From Thiobacillus sp. (GTDB taxonomy: Bacteria; Pseudomonadota; Gammaproteobacteria; Burkholderiales; Thiobacillaceae): a DNA stretch of 25,319 nucleotides. Under the pieces are notes generated by a model that was not told the DNA's origin, did not search any database, and was given only the letters and a program-made list of their open reading frames with translations. The translations under genes were made by a program, and so were the position numbers. The DNA lies in NCBI GenBank assembly GCA_024710445.1, contig JANJUT010000016.1, forward strand, positions 1-25,319. The letters run 5' to 3'. This document shows positions 23,280-25,319 of the stretch, one piece after another; the stretch's first letter is position 1, and every line of letters begins with the position of its first letter.

Positions 23280-23567
23280 ATGCGCGTACAGATGACCGAG
23301 GTCTACCTGGACTGGATCAACGCCCTCAAGGATCGAGTCAGTCGCGCACGGATACAAGTGCGAGTAGACCGCCTGGTCCACGGCAACCCCGGAGACCACC
23401 GCAACCTCACGCACGGCGTGTCGGAATTGAAAATCAAAGTGGGCCCCGGTTACCGGGTGTATTACACGGAGCGAAACGGTGAACTGATTGTCCTGCTGGC
23501 CGGTGGTGACAAGTCATCGCAGCAGCAGGACATCAAGGCGGCCATCGCGCTTGCCACGAATTTGTAG
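23280..23567 (+). CDS. Type II toxin, RelE/ParE superfamily, HI1419/Gp49-like
   Basis: A 95-residue protein with the typical sequence of the HI1419-type killer proteins: TEVYLDWINALKDRVSRARIQVRVDRLVHGNPGD, then GVSELKIKVGPGYRVYYTERNGELIVLLAGGDKSSQQQDI. The RelE/ParE fold toxins of this kind usually cut mRNA on the ribosome, though the activity of this subfamily is less studied. The antitoxin follows after 11 bases. No ribosome binding site precedes either ATG (23280 or 23292). The promoter lies so close that the mRNA may start at the first ATG. Confidence 0.92.
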   Translation: MRVQMTEVYLDWINALKDRVSRARIQVRVDRLVHGNPGDHRNLTHGVSELKIKVGPGYRVYYTERNGELIVLLAGGDKSSQQQDIKAAIALATNL

Positions 23568-23578
23568 GAGTACTCGAC

Positions 23579-23896
23579 ATGCCCAAGGCTTCCACCAAAC
23601 TGACAGCCAAGACCAAGACCGTGCCCTACGACGTGGCCGAGCAGCTTCGCACGCCTGAAGAAATGGCAGCCTACCTTAACGCCTGGCTGGTCGAGGCGCC
23701 CGACGACATCTCGGGCATTGCCCGCGCGCTAGGCGACATTGCCCGCGCAAAAGGCATGTCGCAGGTCGCGCGCGATGCGGGGCTCAGCCGCGAAAGCCTC
23801 TACAAGGCGCTGAGTGAAAATGGCAATCCGAGTTTTGCGACGGTTCTCAAGGTTGCTCGCGCGCTTGGGGTGAGGCTGCATGCGGAAGCGGCTTGA
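23579..23896 (+). CDS. Type II antitoxin, HI1420-like helix-turn-helix protein
   Basis: A 105-residue protein of the HI1420-type addiction module antidote family. The N-terminal part DVAEQLRTPEEMAAYLNAWL probably wraps the toxin. The C-terminal helix-turn-helix GMSQVARDAGLSRESLYKALSENGNPSFATVLKVARALGV binds DNA. Unlike the toxin it has a clear ribosome binding site, AGGAG (23566-23570), eight bases before its ATG, overlapping the toxin stop. This favours antitoxin synthesis. It probably represses its own operon through the palindrome in the promoter. Confidence 0.93.
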   Translation: MPKASTKLTAKTKTVPYDVAEQLRTPEEMAAYLNAWLVEAPDDISGIARALGDIARAKGMSQVARDAGLSRESLYKALSENGNPSFATVLKVARALGVRLHAEAA

Positions 23897-23937
23897 GGCT
23901 GCCCCTTTAATTTCGGCCAAAAGAAAAGAGTTGCTTT

Positions 23938-24543
23938 ATGGATTGGTTAACGTTTGTCAGTAAATTGATTGATTCACTGGCTTGGCCCTTGGTAGCACTA
24001 GTGCTTGGGCTGGTCTTTCGAAGGAAGCTACTAGATTTGATCCCAGCTATACGCAAGTTCAAGGCCGGCCCCCTGGAAGCGGAATTTGAACTTGCTGCAA
24101 AGGAGATCAGAGTCAGTGCGGCAGAAGTTAGCGTAATGAGTAAACCAACGGTAGGCGGAGAACTGGAGGCGCAACGCGAAGAAGGGGCGAAGGAAATCGT
24201 GGAAAGTCTTCTTAGCGCAAGAAATGACCCCGCTGGGATGATCCTTGAGGGGTGGTCAAAAGTAGACGGGGAACTCTTTCGCCTTGGACACCAATTAGGC
24301 GACATTGCTGATCCGCTGACCAATACAACAAAAGTCTACGAGTCTGTGATGAGTTCAGGCGTACTTCCATTTGAAACCACTAGACTCGTTCGTGAATTGC
24401 GTGACCTACGTAACAAAGTCGCACACGTCAAAGTGGTTCCTACGTCTGATGCTGCACAGGATTACGTTTTGGCTGTAGATCGCGTCATCAAATTGATCCA
24501 TAACTATCGGAAAAACCTGCCCAACTATAGGCCGACTATATAA
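23938..24543 (+). CDS. Membrane-anchored HEPN-like protein
   Basis: A 201-residue protein. It has one N-terminal membrane segment (about 14-28, AWPLVALVLGLVF), then RRKLLDLIPAIRKFKAGPLEAEFELA, a charged linker (about 50-100) and a helical C-terminal domain ending in VRELRDLRNKVAHVKVVPTSDAAQDYVLAVDRVIKLI. RNKVAH (Arg158-X4-His163) matches the R-X4-6-H motif of HEPN ribonucleases and of DUF4145-like domains. The gene is visibly AT-richer than its neighbours and uses codons such as AGA, AGG, TTA and CTA that are rare around it, which suggests transfer. HEPN proteins often act in toxin or phage-defence systems. Here a defence role is inferred only from the motif, anchor and neighbouring toxin-antitoxin pair. 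Confidence 0.75.
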   Translation: MDWLTFVSKLIDSLAWPLVALVLGLVFRRKLLDLIPAIRKFKAGPLEAEFELAAKEIRVSAAEVSVMSKPTVGGELEAQREEGAKEIVESLLSARNDPAGMILEGWSKVDGELFRLGHQLGDIADPLTNTTKVYESVMSSGVLPFETTRLVRELRDLRNKVAHVKVVPTSDAAQDYVLAVDRVIKLIHNYRKNLPNYRPTI

Positions 24544-24545
24544 AT

Positions 24546-24570
24546 TAGGTGGGGAATCGTTAGCCACCTA
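24546..24570. terminator. Inverted repeat between convergent HEPN-like and cyclase genes
   Basis: TAGGTGG (24546-24552) is the reverse complement of CCACCTA (24564-24570), separated by 11 bases. It overlaps the stop codon of the cyclase gene (24568-24570, TAG on the minus strand). No T-run follows, so termination strength is uncertain. Confidence 0.4.
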
Positions 24571-25319
24571 CTTACTCATCGCCACCCAAACCCCATCCCA
24601 CCCCGTCTCCGGCGGCGCCTGCCGGAACGCCACAATCCGCTCCAGCATGACCTGACTGGGTCGATCTGCCGGAACACCTTCCAGACACTCCTTGAATGCC
24701 GCTTCGGCCCCGTCCCAGTCCTGCTTGCGATACAGCGCCAGTGCCGCCTCGTAAGCCTCGGCCAGTTTCTGGCCTGCTTCGCTCTGCTTGTCTGCGTAAT
24801 CCATCAATTCGTACACCCTGACCGGCTCCTGCTTGCCGGAGACACGCAGGCTGTCGATTTCGCGGAAGGCCAGGGTATCGCCCGCCAGGTTGCGCGTGCC
24901 CTCGCTAACCAGGATGCGCGTGCCGTAGAACTTGTTGGCCTGCTCCAGTCTTGAGGCGAGGTTCACGGTGTCGCCGATGACCGTGTAGCCGCGCGAGGTT
25001 TCGGAGCCGATGTTGCCGACGGTGACGTCGCCGCTGGCGATGCCCATGCGCACGTTGACTTCGGGCAGGCCGGAACGGACGCCGAACAGTTCGGGCAGCG
25101 CGGCGCGGAAATCGTCCATGCGCGCCATCTGTTCCAGCGCGGCGATGCAGCACAGGAGGGCGTGGTCGGTGGGGTCGGTGAAGGGCGGGCCCCAGAAGGC
25201 CATGACCGAGTCGCCGATGTACTTGTCGACGATGCCCTGCTGGCCACGGACCACTTCGGACATCATCGAGAAATAACGATTGAGGAAACGCACCGCAGCG
25301 TCCGGCGTCAGGCCTTCGC
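24568..25319 (-). CDS. Class III adenylate/guanylate cyclase, C-terminal part (partial)
   Basis: The reading frame is open to the right edge; the residues before the first internal start (EGLTPDAA) continue the cyclase domain, so the N-terminus lies outside the window. Visible are the nucleotide-site motif VDKYIGDSVMAFWGPP with the second metal-binding Asp, RMGIASGDVTVGNIGSETSRGYTVIGDTVNLASRLEQA with the transition-state Asn and Arg, and the C-terminal helical extension ALYRKQDWDGAEAAFKECL ending in PPETGWDGVWVAMSK. This tail is usual for cyclases with N-terminal CHASE2 or similar sensor domains, but that part is not seen. It would make cAMP or cGMP from ATP or GTP. Confidence 0.92.
   Translation of the reverse strand, partial: EGLTPDAAVRFLNRYFSMMSEVVRGQQGIVDKYIGDSVMAFWGPPFTDPTDHALLCCIAALEQMARMDDFRAALPELFGVRSGLPEVNVRMGIASGDVTVGNIGSETSRGYTVIGDTVNLASRLEQANKFYGTRILVSEGTRNLAGDTLAFREIDSLRVSGKQEPVRVYELMDYADKQSEAGQKLAEAYEAALALYRKQDWDGAEAAFKECLEGVPADRPSQVMLERIVAFRQAPPETGWDGVWVAMSK

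Noticed and set aside
24568..25293. Complete 241-residue cyclase starting at GTG 25293
   Set aside because: The frame stays open to the window edge and the part before 25293 continues the conserved catalytic domain, so the gene is truncated by the window, not short.
1..25319. CRISPR arrays, insertion sequences, prophage modules
   Set aside because: No regularly spaced repeats, transposase, integrase or phage structural genes were found in any frame.

Overview
The window is about 25.3 kb of GC-rich chromosome from what looks like a betaproteobacterium. The order truB-rpsO-pnp, DksA, a YbbA/YbbP pair divergent from a TesA-type esterase, and a CbbY-like phosphatase all fit a Thiobacillaceae/Sulfuricellaceae/Gallionellaceae-type organism. 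This placement is inferred from gene content; no marker here settles it. Most of the window is core or conserved chromosome.

Left part (1-8122): the last codons of truB lead into rpsO and pnp. A structured leader with a terminator-like hairpin separates those two. pnp converges on a QseB/QseC-like two-component system (minus strand). Divergent from that system is a small, secreted, Ala/Pro/Lys-rich protein. Its upstream region carries a candidate regulator box, a -10 element and a perfect inverted repeat at the predicted mRNA 5' end. Next come an uncharacterised protein, dksA, a CbbY-like HAD phosphatase and folD. A perfect 19-bp inverted repeat lies between the last two.

Middle part (8123-16850): a tRNA operon (Pro-TGG, Arg-TCT, His-GTG) with its own promoter and terminator, then a YchJ-like protein coupled to a periplasmic TesA-type esterase. 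The esterase is divergent, at only 30 bp, from the YbbA/YbbP ABC transporter. These are followed by an uncharacterised protein, a ZIP metal transporter, the tRNA uridine hydroxylase TrhO, a short ORF resembling the C-terminal tail of MscS channels that overlaps a methyltransferase gene, and a cysteine-rich lipoprotein preceded by a long hairpin.

Right part (16851-25319): YaeQ, a cold-shock protein, a membrane-anchored retropepsin-like protease, a YbaK-type deacylase and a Lon-related protease are all on the minus strand. An MFS transporter and a small secreted Cys-rich protein follow on the plus strand. The last 2 kb is accessory in character. It holds a HI1419/HI1420-type toxin-antitoxin pair whose promoter predicts a leaderless toxin mRNA with a palindromic operator in the promoter spacer. 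An AT-richer, probably transferred gene for a membrane-anchored HEPN-type protein follows. The window ends inside a class III adenylate/guanylate cyclase gene. The toxin-antitoxin/HEPN stretch and the regulated small secreted protein are the best candidates for little-described biology. No CRISPR array, insertion sequence, rRNA or prophage was found.
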